NCBI GenBank assembly: GCA_002284615.2
Contig: MU069521.1
Coordinates: 98,339 to 121,742 of the forward strand
Source of the DNA: Dunaliella salina
Lineage: Eukaryota > Chlorophyta > Chlorophyceae > Chlamydomonadales > Dunaliellaceae
Direction: 5' to 3'
DNA: 23,404 nucleotides
Both the position numbers and the translations under genes were made by a program. How positions within the stretch are numbered: the first letter of the stretch is position 1; the number at the start of each line of letters is the position of its first letter. The notes under the pieces were generated by a model, which saw only the letters and a program-made list of their open reading frames with translations, was not told where the DNA came from and searched no databases. Below are positions 9,617 to 18,700 of this stretch, piece by piece.

Positions 9617-9626
9617 ACTTTGTAAG
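9617..9626 (+). repeat. Target-site duplication of nested copy, right (ACTTTGTAAG)
   Basis: Second copy of the 10-bp duplication, at the truncated end of the nested insertion. Confidence 0.85.
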
Positions 9627-10286
9627 GTTGAATTTTGGTATGAGAGTCGCTAATGAGAGATGAAATCATTTCAAGGACGTCTTCTTGGATATGCCTCAGG
9701 TGTTTCTCAGGATGAAGAGGTCATTTACGTATTTGTTTGAAAAAGGTGAGGCTGTTTGATGCAACGTTTGCATGCTTGGTAGTGATTGCAGCAGCAATTG
9801 CTCCCAATTCATCAGTAGTGATGGTTTTAGTAATCCTAGCACTGTTTGGTTCTACAAAGTTCTTGCTGTCAGTGGACGGGCAGTAGACGCCTGCTCCAAT
9901 TCCTTGCTTACCGTTATGGACAAGGCAGCTGCCATCTGTGCGTGCCCATGTTCTCCAGTCAGCAACTTTGAGAGTTAGTTGAGTACTGGATTGGCTGGGC
10001 ACCAAGTCTGTATCTTGGATACTCATGTGTGAACTTCTAGGGTGCTTGAAGACGTGTTGTTTGTCAAATGGGAGGCGTTCCAGTTTATTAAAACCTGGCA
10101 TGTGAGCATGCATGGGATTTAGGACAGGGTGGCTGCTGACGTTCGTCAGCTCCCACTCTGTGGCTTCTTTCAAATCTTTTTCAGGCCCTGTAGCCAGTCT
10201 TTGTTACGGTTGTTAAGATGGACTCGAGTTGCAGTGTTCCAAACAGCAAAGATACAAAGGTCCCAGGTATGCTTAGGTAAAGGTAC
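9627..10286 (-). pseudogene. RNase H type 1, N-terminal half (element ORF)
   Basis: The frame 10173-9721 gives a linker, then WARTDGSCLVHNGKQGIGAG (first catalytic Asp), TDELGAIAAAI (catalytic Glu) and ASNSLTFFKQIRK. The third carboxylate, normally the Asp of TDSL, is Asn (AAC at 9754-9756). A TGA at 9721 interrupts, but reading continues in frame (LHPEKHLRHIQEDVLEMI) to TKIQPYKV at the insertion point. RNase H removes RNA from RNA-DNA hybrids during retrotransposition. The Asn change and the stops mean that this copy is inactive. A frameshift near 10180 separates it from the upstream domain. Confidence 0.75.
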
Positions 10287-11335
10287 CTATTGGTTAGGGC
10301 AGGATTGAGGGGCACTGTAACTAAGTTTTTCGCGAGGTATGGTTCCAAATTCGTAACAGAGGTGGGGGTAGGCAGTGAAAAGTCTGGAGTAGGGGTTGGT
10401 TATCATGTCCTTATTCCAAGCGGGAAGGAACATGAATGTAGCAGTGGCTTCTGTGTTGAGAATGGCTGAGTAAATGGCATGTTGCAAAGCTTGGGTCATG
10501 ATTCCCTCGTCATAAATGGGATGGCAGACTGAGAAGCCAGTGAATTTGGATGAGAAGGCATTATGCATGGCACCAAAAAGAGTGTCTTGGGAGTCCGCAC
10601 TCCAATTATTCGGGTATTGTGGGTTGTGGTCTAGTGGGGAGGCCAATTTTTCTCGGGCTACCAAAGCCCACGTTTGAAAGACAGTATGAATGTGAGTTGG
10701 AAGGGCTCGTGAAAAAGAGTCTTTGATCTTCTTGCTAGAGTACTTTCTTTTGAACATGGATTTGCGGGAAAGAAGTCCTTGCAGCTCAGTAGCAAAGCTA
10801 CCTGGAGCTGGTGTTATTCTCTCGTGCATGCCAGCAAACTGGGCCCCATAAAAAGCCCTGTAGAGGATTTGGAAGCGGTTAGGGGATGTCATGCCAACAC
10901 ATTTGCCTTGCATATTATGTATGCAAGCCATGTGCGCCGTGTATATCTCTGGGACAATGAAGGGGGATGGAGTAGGAAGGGAATGGCTGTGGGATCCTGT
11001 GTCTGATGGTGCTGGATGAGGGGGTTGCTGGTCCGTGTACTTCACGAGGTCAACCTCACGCAGCCAATTTTCGCATGAGCCCATAGCTTTTATGTCTGCT
11101 TGTGGACCAGTGGGGTTGTATCAAATGTGATTTTGTTGCGCAATCCTGTGTCCAATTTCTGCTGCCATACATTGGTTTTCTTAGGCTTTTCTAAGTACTG
11201 TCTTTCAAGGTTTGAGAGGGTAGAATCTGCTGTGGGTGATGAGATTAGGCTTGCTCTGTTGCGTAGACCTTTTTTTCTTTTTCTTTTCTTCCCTCTCATC
11301 TTCTGGTGAGGGAGACTCACGGTTCTTTGAGCCAA
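10287..11335 (-). pseudogene. PCIF1-like methyltransferase-type domain of the element (frameshifted)
   Basis: Two frames (11335-11090 and 11084-10287) join by a shift near 11090. The first begins inside the terminal repeat and is strongly basic (KKRKRKKGLRN). The second holds FGAMHNAFSSKFTGF, then CHPIYDE, a helix IMTQALQHAIYSAI, then TFMFLPAWN and NPYSRLF. This pattern of an FG motif, an NPPF-type motif followed by acidic residues, and a (F/V)(I/L)PxW strand resembles the PCIF1 family of N6-adenine methyltransferases. Here HPIY stands where NPPF is expected, so catalytic activity is doubtful. After the stop at 10287 the reading resumes with HTWDLCIFAVWN, a plausible final strand. Function in the element is unknown; a nucleic-acid-binding role is possible. 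Confidence 0.45.
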
Positions 11336-11399
11336 TGTGTATCCCTTTCCTTAATTGATGTAGGAAGAGAATTCTCGACCTACGTAGTTTTTCTTTTCC
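11300..11399 (-). repeat. Terminal inverted repeat at the 5' (right) end of the element
   Basis: Read on the minus strand it gives AGAAAAACTACGTAGGTCGA, then CTACATCAATTAAGGAAAG, then TTGGCTCAAAGAACCGTGAG, matching the left end in inverted orientation at roughly four of five bases. Confidence 0.8.
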
Positions 11400-12179
11400 T
11401 GACGAGATCTGTACTTGCACAGAAGAATTGTGTGAATAATTAAGTCCCCAATTGCAAGGCAAATTGTTCTTTTCCAGCAATAGGGAGTCCCAAAAGAAAT
11501 ACAAACTCCAATGTCATTAACAATTTGAATCAGCAGTGGTTATTGCTCACATTCCAGTGGTTATAACCACTTGCAAAGGAAGCCTGGAAAAAAGGGATTA
11601 AAAAAGGTGTTCAATGAAATCAAGAAATTGAAAACGTGATGCTTGCATCATGGGCCGGCAGGCCAGATATCTGCAAGGAAATAGGACAGTTGATAACATT
11701 TCTTTGCACATCACAATTCACTTGACCCAAATTCAGAGGCAAAAATGGATGAAGCGGGGGGGGGGGGGAGGGGGCATTATATCTAGGACAAACCCCTTCC
11801 ATGAATTTTTGAAAAAGTCTCACTCTGCAATAACAATCCAATTTGCAATGCCAGGCTAAGTGTGGAGGCAAAAGACATGAAAAGGGTCCTGGTCCGATCA
11901 AATGGCAGGCCATCAACCTGAGCTTTATTTCCAGGCATGAGCAATATATTTTGCAAAATATATCTGCAGGCAGGAGCAAAAAATTATACTGGGCGTTACC
12001 AGAAGCGCTAATTCAAATCCTTTTCCCAAACAATACATCAAAACTGACAGAAACTGCAAGTGCAGTTGCCCTCAAAGCTGAATGGCACCTCTTATCAGAG
12101 GCAATTCCTTCAACACCACAGGCATGCAATTCCTTCAACACAACAAAGCCCACATGAGCATCTTGCCGCATTGCCTTTT
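11400..12179. other. Spacer with 3' flank of the OPR/RAP gene; no gene seen
   Basis: Holds a G-run at 11756-11774 (13 G, A, 5 G), a perfect 20-base palindrome at 11944-11963 (left half ATATATTTTG), and a minus-strand AATAAA at 11929-11924. That AATAAA lies about 250 bases beyond the RAP gene stop and could be its polyadenylation signal. GCAATTCCTTCAACAC is repeated at about 12100 and 12126. Frames here lack similarity. Confidence 0.45.
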
Positions 12180-13868
12180 TCATTCCTGCTTGTAACTCCC
12201 TGATGCCTGCTCAATGCGTCGTCTCAGCGTCTCCCTCTGCTGCCCAATGGAGCTCTCCTTTAGCTCTGACTCATCACACAAGACCAGTCCACCACACCCC
12301 CGCTCAACATGCGTAAGCCGCAAGGCAGTCTTGCCATACAGCTGCCCTGCTGGGTGGCTGAGATAATCCCTGTAGCGCTGGGTGACCTCAATGGCAATTC
12401 TGTGGCTGTTGTGCGGCACCAGTAGTGTGTAGTATCCCTGCACCACGGCTGCTTGCACTTCGAAGTGCCCTTGCAATGCTGTAGCTACTGCCCTTTTGTT
12501 ATGGCTCTCCTGCATACTGATCTCCTGCTGCCACTCTGCTGTATGCTTGTGCACAGCTTGCAGCAGAGTGCTGTCAGTCAACCCACCCCCCGGCAAACCA
12601 AGGTGCAGTGCTTCTAGGTGGGCACCATACAACTTGCCCAGGTCATTCTCAACTGTAAAACTTACTGCTCCTCGCCTGCTTGCCTCTTTGAACAGGTGCC
12701 GTGCAAGTGCGCACATGTGGGCTGTGTCCCCACCTGCTGCAGCTGTTAGGATTGCCCATGCAAACAGGGTATTGGAAATAGCTTGCTCGGTCCACTGCTG
12801 CAACTCCTGTTGGCTGCCCCATGCTGCTAGAGCATCCACGCTGCTGTCAAAGTGGCAAGACAGTGCACAACTGAATAGCGCATTGCTGAAGACCTGTTCA
12901 ACTGCATCTGGAGTGCTGCTGCTGATGCTGTGCAGGAGCCTTTCAACCAGAGTGCTGTACACGTGTGGCTGATACCGACGCAACGCGCCCAGCCCTTGGA
13001 GGGCATTGGACAGGCTTTGTGGTGTTGCGGTGTTGCTGCTCTCTGCTATGGCAGTGGCCAAGGTGTTGATGGTGGTGTTGCCAGGATTGTGGTCTAGGGT
13101 GCCCAATGCCCACAGAGTGTTGGAGAGGTGTTGTGGTGCTGCCGTGCCGCTGTGCTTTGCAATGGCAGTGGCCAGGGAATTGATGGTGGAAGGGTCAGCT
13201 GGGTGATCCAGGGTGGCCAGTGCCCACAGAGTGTTCGACAGGTCTTGTGGCGCAGCTTTCCACCTCTGGTGCACCATGCCCTCTACCCCAGCTGACACTA
13301 TCTTGTTCACAGCTCTCTCCTCCCCCAACACCACCTTTTGTGAATGCAGAGTGGCCAGGGCCCACACAGCATTGGACCACTCTTGGGGCTTGGCATCCTT
13401 TATCACCCCCCCCCAATTGCTGGCTACCCCTGAGACCAGCTGCTGCAGGCTGCCTCCGTACTTAGCTGTAGCAAAGGCCCACAGAGAATTGGACACATCC
13501 TGTGGGACACATCGTTGCTTTCTGTGCAAAACCTGTGGCAGCAGCACAGCACCTGCTTCAAACAGCTGCTGCACAGCTAGGCTGTCCCTGCACTTGAACC
13601 CCATCTTGGCAATGCCATACAAGAGCCTACTCCAGTGCATGCATGCTTTGTCGGCAGGCTGGTCCATGATGTTGCTCCTGACTGCATGAGCAGCGATAGC
13701 ATCTACAAGCTCTCTTAGATGTCTGCCCCTGACTCTGCTATCTGCTCCCACCAGCTGAGAGAATGCCCAGACTGTTAGGCTCAGCTGCATGCTGTTCAAT
13801 TGCAGGATAGGCAATGATGACTCTGCGCGGCTAATGACTGTGCCGCTGGCGCTTTTGGTGGCAGTGTC

Positions 13869-13903
<35 letters not shown>

Positions 13904-14282
13904 CAAATGACGCGTTTGCTTGCAAACCTAGAATCTGCCCTACCAGTATATGAGCTGCCTCCACAATGCCCTCACTTTCCTTCTTGGTATACCACCTCTT
14001 CCACTTTTGGTCATCCTGGACCCTTTTCCCCAGGCTGTAGAGGGCTTTGAAGGACTGCTGAGGGGTGCCAGCAGCTTTTGCGTGTTGCACGTACTCATGG
14101 AAGCTAGGGACGTGGCTGCTCTTCTTCCTCGGAGTTCCACCTGAGGAGCAGATTCCAATTGAATGCTTCATGGCAGTGGATTGTGAGTGGCAGGCATGCA
14201 GTAGGGAAAGCACCAATGACAGCACAAAGATGGACGCCACAGCACAAGGAAGCACTCTAAGAAATTGGTGCGCTCCAATCAC
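12180..14282 (-). CDS. Octotricopeptide-repeat protein with C-terminal RAP domain
   Basis: A 700-residue, apparently intronless protein. Helical repeats carry the signature SN(T/A)LWA(L/F)(A/G)T at residues 264, 303, 349, 387 and 425, with weaker copies at 466 and 503. The 349 and 387 units are spaced exactly 38 residues, the octotricopeptide length. Residues about 615-690 form a RAP domain (YTLLVPHNSHRIAIEV, then RRRIEQ near the end). Proteins of this type bind specific chloroplast or mitochondrial transcripts and control their stability, splicing or translation; the target here is unknown. A ten-Ser run (128-137) is coded by a trinucleotide repeat. The N-terminus has a hydrophobic stretch (about 11-30) rather than a typical transit peptide. 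Met38 is an alternative start; I kept the first Met because the frame is open from there. Confidence 0.85.
13872..13901 (-). repeat. CAG/CTG trinucleotide repeat coding for polyserine
   Basis: About ten GCT/GCA-type units on the plus strand, read as AGC codons in the RAP gene on the minus strand. It is likely to vary in length between strains. Confidence 0.9.
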
Positions 14283-14920
14283 AGAGCGACCTTGTGACAG
14301 TGTCTTGCACTCTTATTAGCTGCTTCGTGTTCAAGTCCTCGAGCTCATGCTGGCACAAATTTGGCACAAATAGATGCTTGCCAACCTTTTAGAGATGCTG
14401 AAGCCAGCTCAATTGGACTCCCTGCTTTCTTGCAAGGTCCCGGAATCTTGGCCCATCATTCCAACAGACATAAAAAACATTTCAGCAAAAGAGCATTCAG
14501 GCAAAGCAGCCTGGAAGCGAAGAGTAAAGCAAAAAGGTTGACGCTTGACAGAAGCACCAGGAGGCCGTCCACATGGCTGCCCCCCCCCCCCCCCCCCCCC
14601 CCCAAATGGTTAAGTGCACTTCCGGGCCCTAAATACACCTCAAAAGGGCATGCTCTAAGCAAACCAAATACGTCTTAGGTTCCAAGCAATTAGCAAAACA
14701 GAAAAAAATTGGAAAGTGGAGGTTTTGTATGAGGCCCAGAGGCTGCTACGCACCCATTCTGGCTGAAAAAGGGAAAAGGGGGATTTTCATATAGGGGTTC
14801 AGCTAAGCATGTGCCCAAATATGCTCCTTTTTTGCATTTTAAGCGCACCCACTTGCAGCCACTTCATGTGATTAAGACAATTCTGGACCGGGCTAAAGCT
14901 CACATGAGGCACGGTAACCT
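14283..14920. other. 5' flank of the OPR/RAP gene; no gene seen
   Basis: The promoter of the minus-strand RAP gene should lie at its left end, but I see no clear TATA element. A run of 24 C at 14580-14603 is the only striking feature. Confidence 0.4.
14580..14603 (+). repeat. Poly(C) run, 24 bases
   Basis: Uninterrupted C tract; the minus strand is poly(G), able to form G-quadruplex structures and prone to sequencing-length error. Confidence 0.95.
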
Positions 14921-15010
14921 GTTGGACTATAAAGGTGGACTTATGCCACTGGACTACAAGCTGGCGCCAGCTTGTAGTCCAGTGGCATAAGCCCACCTTC
15001 ATAGTCCAAC
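14921..15010. repeat. 90-bp inverted repeat (two 45-bp arms, no spacer)
   Basis: Left arm 14921-14965 and right arm 14966-15010 are reverse complements except opposite 14931 and 14939, centred on CTGGC/GCCAG. In a minus-strand transcript both mismatches become G-U wobbles, so the hairpin would be continuous. It could be a small-RNA precursor, a foldback element remnant, or an assembly artefact. Confidence 0.95.
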
Positions 15011-16230
15011 AAAACCCTACAGTGCTTTATATGGGAAGATGGCTGTCATCGCCACATAAAACCAACCACTGGGTCTTCTCACTCAATTTTTCGGTTACAA
15101 GGACTCCTAATTACTAAAAGTGGTAGGTGGTGGTCAGATATGGAGATTTGGTGGTGAAAGGTTGGGTTCATGCTGCAGCAAATTAGGAATGCGCCCCCCA
15201 ACTGGTTATCGACAAACTACAATGCTAGAGTAAGCTGATGCTGCAAGAGGAAGCCAAGTTCCAAAATAACCAGTCACGAGGGCTCCTATGCTGCTCCTAT
15301 GCAAAAAACAGGCAATTTTAGGCCTAAGCATACCCCCACTGGGATTTTCAAAGTTGTACCAAGCGAACAATGCTCCTGGGCTCAATCTGCTCTTGGGTCA
15401 TCTCATTATGCCGCAGAGTCAGTTCTGACATTTGCCTAGGGGCACAGGAGAAGCGTGCTGGTGGTTGACCCATCCAATTTTACATTAAAGATGCTGATGT
15501 GATGGACAAATAGGGGCCTTCCGGGGGGCAGATTGGCTAAAAAAAAGCGAAAAACTGCAAGCTCAACCTCACCCCAATTTCTATCTTTTGTGGAAAAATC
15601 AGTTTTCAAACAATCTGCTTGGGTCTAAAAACGGTGCCTGTGTTATATTTGTTGAAATATTACTTTCAAACAGACTGCTCAGGTCTAGACATGGTCCAGA
15701 GGGTGCTAAAGTAAGCTTAATACAAGTAAATGGCCGCTTTTTGCCTAGGAAAGGGTTCGCCAGGTACGAAGATGACCTTGATTCAATACCTGTAAGAAAA
15801 AGAAGCCAAGTATACCATCCACTGAAGATAAAGAAGTATACTGTGCAGATGAAGCAGCTCTCCATTTCTGTTTAAAAACACTCCAAATCAGGGTTGCCTA
15901 GTTTGGTGGTCTTGCAAGTTGAGTCGCCGACAGTTTGATAAAGTTGAGGTTCGACAAATTGTTCAAACATCTGTTGGAGGGGGCAGTCGGCGCCAGCCAG
16001 CAGCTCTGCCACCTCATGTCAACTGTTCCACTCCTAACCAAGGTTGCAAGGTTACAAGGAAAAAAGGAGGCCTCCAGTCAAACCGACTGACTGCTAGCCT
16101 TACCGAGGCCTAGCCTTTTGCAGATTGCTTTGCAGGCAAAGCCTTTTTCCCTACATTCTGGAATTAAAGAGGATCAGGCACCCAGGAGGGAAGATTCCGT
16201 GTAACATTTGGATGGCACGTGTTAATCCAT
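15011..16230. other. No gene recognised
   Basis: A plus-strand frame at 15588-15875 contains an imperfect 60-base in-frame duplication (TTTCAAACAATCTGCTT and TTTCAAACAGACTGCTC), but the protein resembles nothing I know. The rest shows no coding signal. Confidence 0.4.
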
Positions 16231-16447
16231 TTAAAAACTATATATTCGGAATCCTGAGCTCAAGAGCTATCGATTGGTATATATATGAGTCCAATCGGAG
16301 GGGGTTGGGGGGGGGGCGGGAGGGGGGGTCTCGACTTTTTGGGACCCCCCCTCTAGAATTTTTCTGAGCCACTTCTAAATAATTTCAAATATATCATCGG
16401 ATTCCTGAGCTTGAGAGCTGTCGATTGGCACCCTCTTTGTCCAAATT
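16231..16447 (+). repeat. Direct repeat pair flanking a G/C-run hairpin
   Basis: Copies at 16231-16295 and 16379-16447 share GAATCCTGAGCTCAAGAGCT-type sequence followed by (A/G)TCGATTGG. Between them, AGGGGGGGTC (16321-16330) and GACCCCCCCT (16343-16352) form a 10-bp stem with a 12-base loop. The arrangement could be a degraded repeat or short element. Confidence 0.7.
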
Positions 16448-17058
16448 GAGTAAAAGGTGGGGTCTGTGTGCATGGCTGGGAGTCAGTGCCAAGCGCACAA
16501 GGGACTGAGCAGCAAGGGGTGTGGAGGCAATCATGCAGCAAATCAATCCAAACTCCCAGGATAGTGACAATGTATGATGTGTTCTTGCTTGGTGAAACCA
16601 GCGGGCAATTTGTGGACTAGCAAGCAAGTTGTGGGTGCCTGGTAGGGCTGGTATGCACGGGCGTCTGCTCCTCAGTTTTTGCCCCATAACTCTGCTGCGA
16701 CTCAATAATTCATTGCGCTGAGTATGCAGGTTGATAGCTATTTGAAAGAGGAGCAGGTTGATACCCTTTTTGTTTGGGTAGGGGCACTGGAAGGGGAGTT
16801 TGGGGGAGGGAGGGGGAGGGATGTTCAGGGGGTTGCAGCGCAAAATTTACACGCGCCTTCAACGAAAAAATCTTCCTCCCTCCTGAGGCACTCTAGAGTC
16901 CTTTCTTCCAAGCCTGCCGTGGAACAGCCATGACTCGAAGCAAAAGGCATCCGCATGCAATTATGCCAGGCATCAAAAAGGAGAATTAGAGTCAAGCCCA
17001 TGGAGTTTCCGACCTTTGTCAGGTACTCCTTCAGTTTTCGGGTGTTTGTCGATTTTCT

Positions 17059-17101
<43 letters not shown>

Positions 17102-17626
17102 ACTCCAGTCAGTGCCACCAAGCGATGACATGTACTCCCTGGTCCCTCTGTGGCCAACATTTGAGTCTGCAGCTGGAAAGGGGACAAGGGAAATAGCTTA
17201 GCCGCACTCACATAGACAGATAAATGAAGAGTAATAATGGGAGGCACCCGGGCACTTGAAAACATATTATCTTGACACTTTACAATGTAGCAATGGTCCA
17301 CAAACCGACCTTGGCATGCTTGTTCAAATTGAACAGGGATTTTGAGCATGAAGCTGCAGAGCAAAAAAAACTGCCACACATGCAGGTTTCTGCCACCCAG
17401 CCCTGCAACCTAATCCTGCCACCCAGCTCTTGGGTGCTGCAACGGGTTCCATTCTGCGGCTCATTGTCCATGGGCATGTTTGAGGCGTGTATACTTTGTG
17501 AGGCCTTCAAAAAAGTAATTTAAAAGACTGGTCATTGCCAAGAGTGCCAACAACATTTATTCATCTGAATCGCAGGACTCCAATAGCCGCATGATGACTG
17601 CACACCGTTCAACGCCAACGCGTTTC
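16448..17626. other. No gene recognised
   Basis: The longest minus-strand frame (17379-16825) is split by the polyalanine-coding trinucleotide repeat and has no known relatives that I can recall. Its segment LEERTLECLRREEDFFVEG looks somewhat protein-like, so a small gene is not excluded. Confidence 0.3.
17062..17100 (+). repeat. (TGC)13 trinucleotide repeat
   Basis: Thirteen uninterrupted TGC units, 39 bases. Confidence 0.95.
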
Positions 17627-18235
17627 TTAAGCAATCAAGTGGACAAGCATGTCCTGGCTGAGCATTTTCCCAAGCACATGAGCATTTTCACCTTGCTGCC
17701 AATTCTGACCTTGCCATCGTCTTTTGCTGCTCCTTCTTGACATATTGCTCTGGCTCCTTGCGGGAACGCCCTCAGGGTGCGGAGCACCCTCGCGTCTACC
17801 TGCATGGCGCACAAAATTGCGGTAGACTAGTGCTTGAGTTTTAGAGGTTGTAGCAAATATGCCTGCAGGCGCTGCATCATGAGAAAAACGCTTAAAAAAT
17901 GGCTGGATGGCACGCAGGAGACTACACTTGCCTCCAGAAGGTGGCCCAATGCTGGAATTCCAGCGTACAGGGATAGAGATGAAGGAGAGCCGCAGATGGT
18001 GCAGAAGGAAGGAAGGTAGCGAGGTTTCTTGAGTGCGTTTGCTGATGTGCAGCAAAGGGAGGGGAGATGAGGGGGCACATGAGCTGGCAGAAGTGATGGC
18101 GGCATGAGGACTTTGCAGATGGAGAAGCTGCAAATTAGGCTGAGCAAGTGGGCTGAATAGGATGGCACGACCTAGGCAAGGAGCGGGAGAGCGTGAGAGC
18201 TGGCTGACACAGAGAGCTGCACAGCACTGCAACAT
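17627..18235 (-). CDS. Hypothetical protein, possibly organelle-targeted, with a VYR/LYR-like motif
   Basis: An open frame of 202 residues starting with ATG at 18235. The first 110 residues are rich in Ser, Leu, Pro and Arg with few acidic residues, as in mitochondrial or plastid transit peptides. The segment KTQALVYRNFVRHAGRREG recalls the start of LYR-motif proteins (LYR plus a downstream F and basic residues), which act in mitochondrial iron-sulfur and complex assembly. The rest does not follow that family, and CATGCAGGTAGAC inside it could be a splice donor. I do not recognise the protein. The divergent placement 156 bases from the start of the plus-strand gene supports a real gene; the frame could still be chance. 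Confidence 0.3.
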   Translation of the reverse strand: MLQCCAALCVSQLSRSPAPCLGRAILFSPLAQPNLQLLHLQSPHAAITSASSCAPSSPLPLLHISKRTQETSLPSFLLHHLRLSFISIPVRWNSSIGPPSGGKCSLLRAIQPFFKRFSHDAAPAGIFATTSKTQALVYRNFVRHAGRREGAPHPEGVPARSQSNMSRRSSKRRWQGQNWQQGENAHVLGKMLSQDMLVHLIA

Positions 18236-18391
18236 TTCATTGATTAGTTTAATTATTTATCACATTTGTTGAGGCCCAAATTCAAATTTGTACAAACCAA
18301 CAAGCTACACCACGCAAATGAGTTGCAGATGGTTAGGATAGCTGATATAAATTTTAATTTAATTCTTTTGTTGAGGGAGTCCACGGGAAAC
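18236..18391. promoter_or_regulatory. Possible divergent promoter region
   Basis: Lies between the minus-strand hypothetical start and the proposed plus-strand ATG at 18392. TATAAA occurs at 18346-18351, about 40 bases upstream of that ATG, within an AT-rich stretch. Transcription starts are unknown, so this is inference from position. Confidence 0.25.
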
Positions 18392-18624
18392 ATGGGTGAC
18401 ACAGACATGCCCACGCTTTCCAGCTCTGTGGGAGACTTAAGGAGCAGCATCATGAGGCTCAAGATATCCCTGGGACCCAATAAAGCAATACCTCTGGTAC
18501 GGATAAGCCTCATGCACACTCTGACTAAGATTTCCAGTTATTGCACTGTCCAGACAGGTTTCCTTCCCATGGGGAATGAAAGGATCTGTTATGTGTGCAT
18601 TCACACATGTGTACATCCACGCAC

Positions 18625-18700
<76 letters not shown>

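Larger units (their letters stand above)
7588..11399 (-). mobile_element. Inverted-repeat-bounded element: methyltransferase-like / RNase H / CCHC / PD-(D/E)XK
   Basis: A minus-strand coding region about 3.1 kb long, after removing a nested insertion at 8979-9626, is bounded by about 100-bp inverted repeats. Coding order on the minus strand: Lys/Arg-rich N-terminus (11335), PCIF1-like domain (11084-10287), linker, RNase H (about 9950-8900, split by the insertion), CCHC knuckle (near 8490), nuclease domain (8215-7870). No reverse transcriptase motif such as YADD is visible. Frameshifts near 11090 and 10180 and stops at 9721, 8038 and elsewhere show that this copy is dead. I have a general memory of chlorophyte proteins annotated as RNase H type-1 domain proteins with this order, but I cannot name the family. 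No target duplication was found at the outer ends. Confidence 0.7.

Noticed and set aside
9423..11309. Plus-strand frames inside the mobile element
   Set aside because: Shadows of the minus-strand RNase H, nuclease and PCIF1-like reading frames.
12496..13689. Plus-strand frames up to 158 residues opposite the OPR/RAP gene
   Set aside because: Antisense shadows created by the repeated codons of the minus-strand gene.
14799..15117. Two frames sharing LCHWTTSWRQLVVQWHK
   Set aside because: Both are translations of the two arms of the 90-bp palindrome, not related proteins.
16321..16352. GC-rich hairpin as a terminator
   Set aside because: The window is eukaryotic, and a bacterial-type terminator has no meaning here; it lies in a low-complexity G/C run.
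16825..17379. Minus-strand frame of 184 residues with polyalanine
   Set aside because: Held together by a trinucleotide repeat; no known domain, no clear start context.
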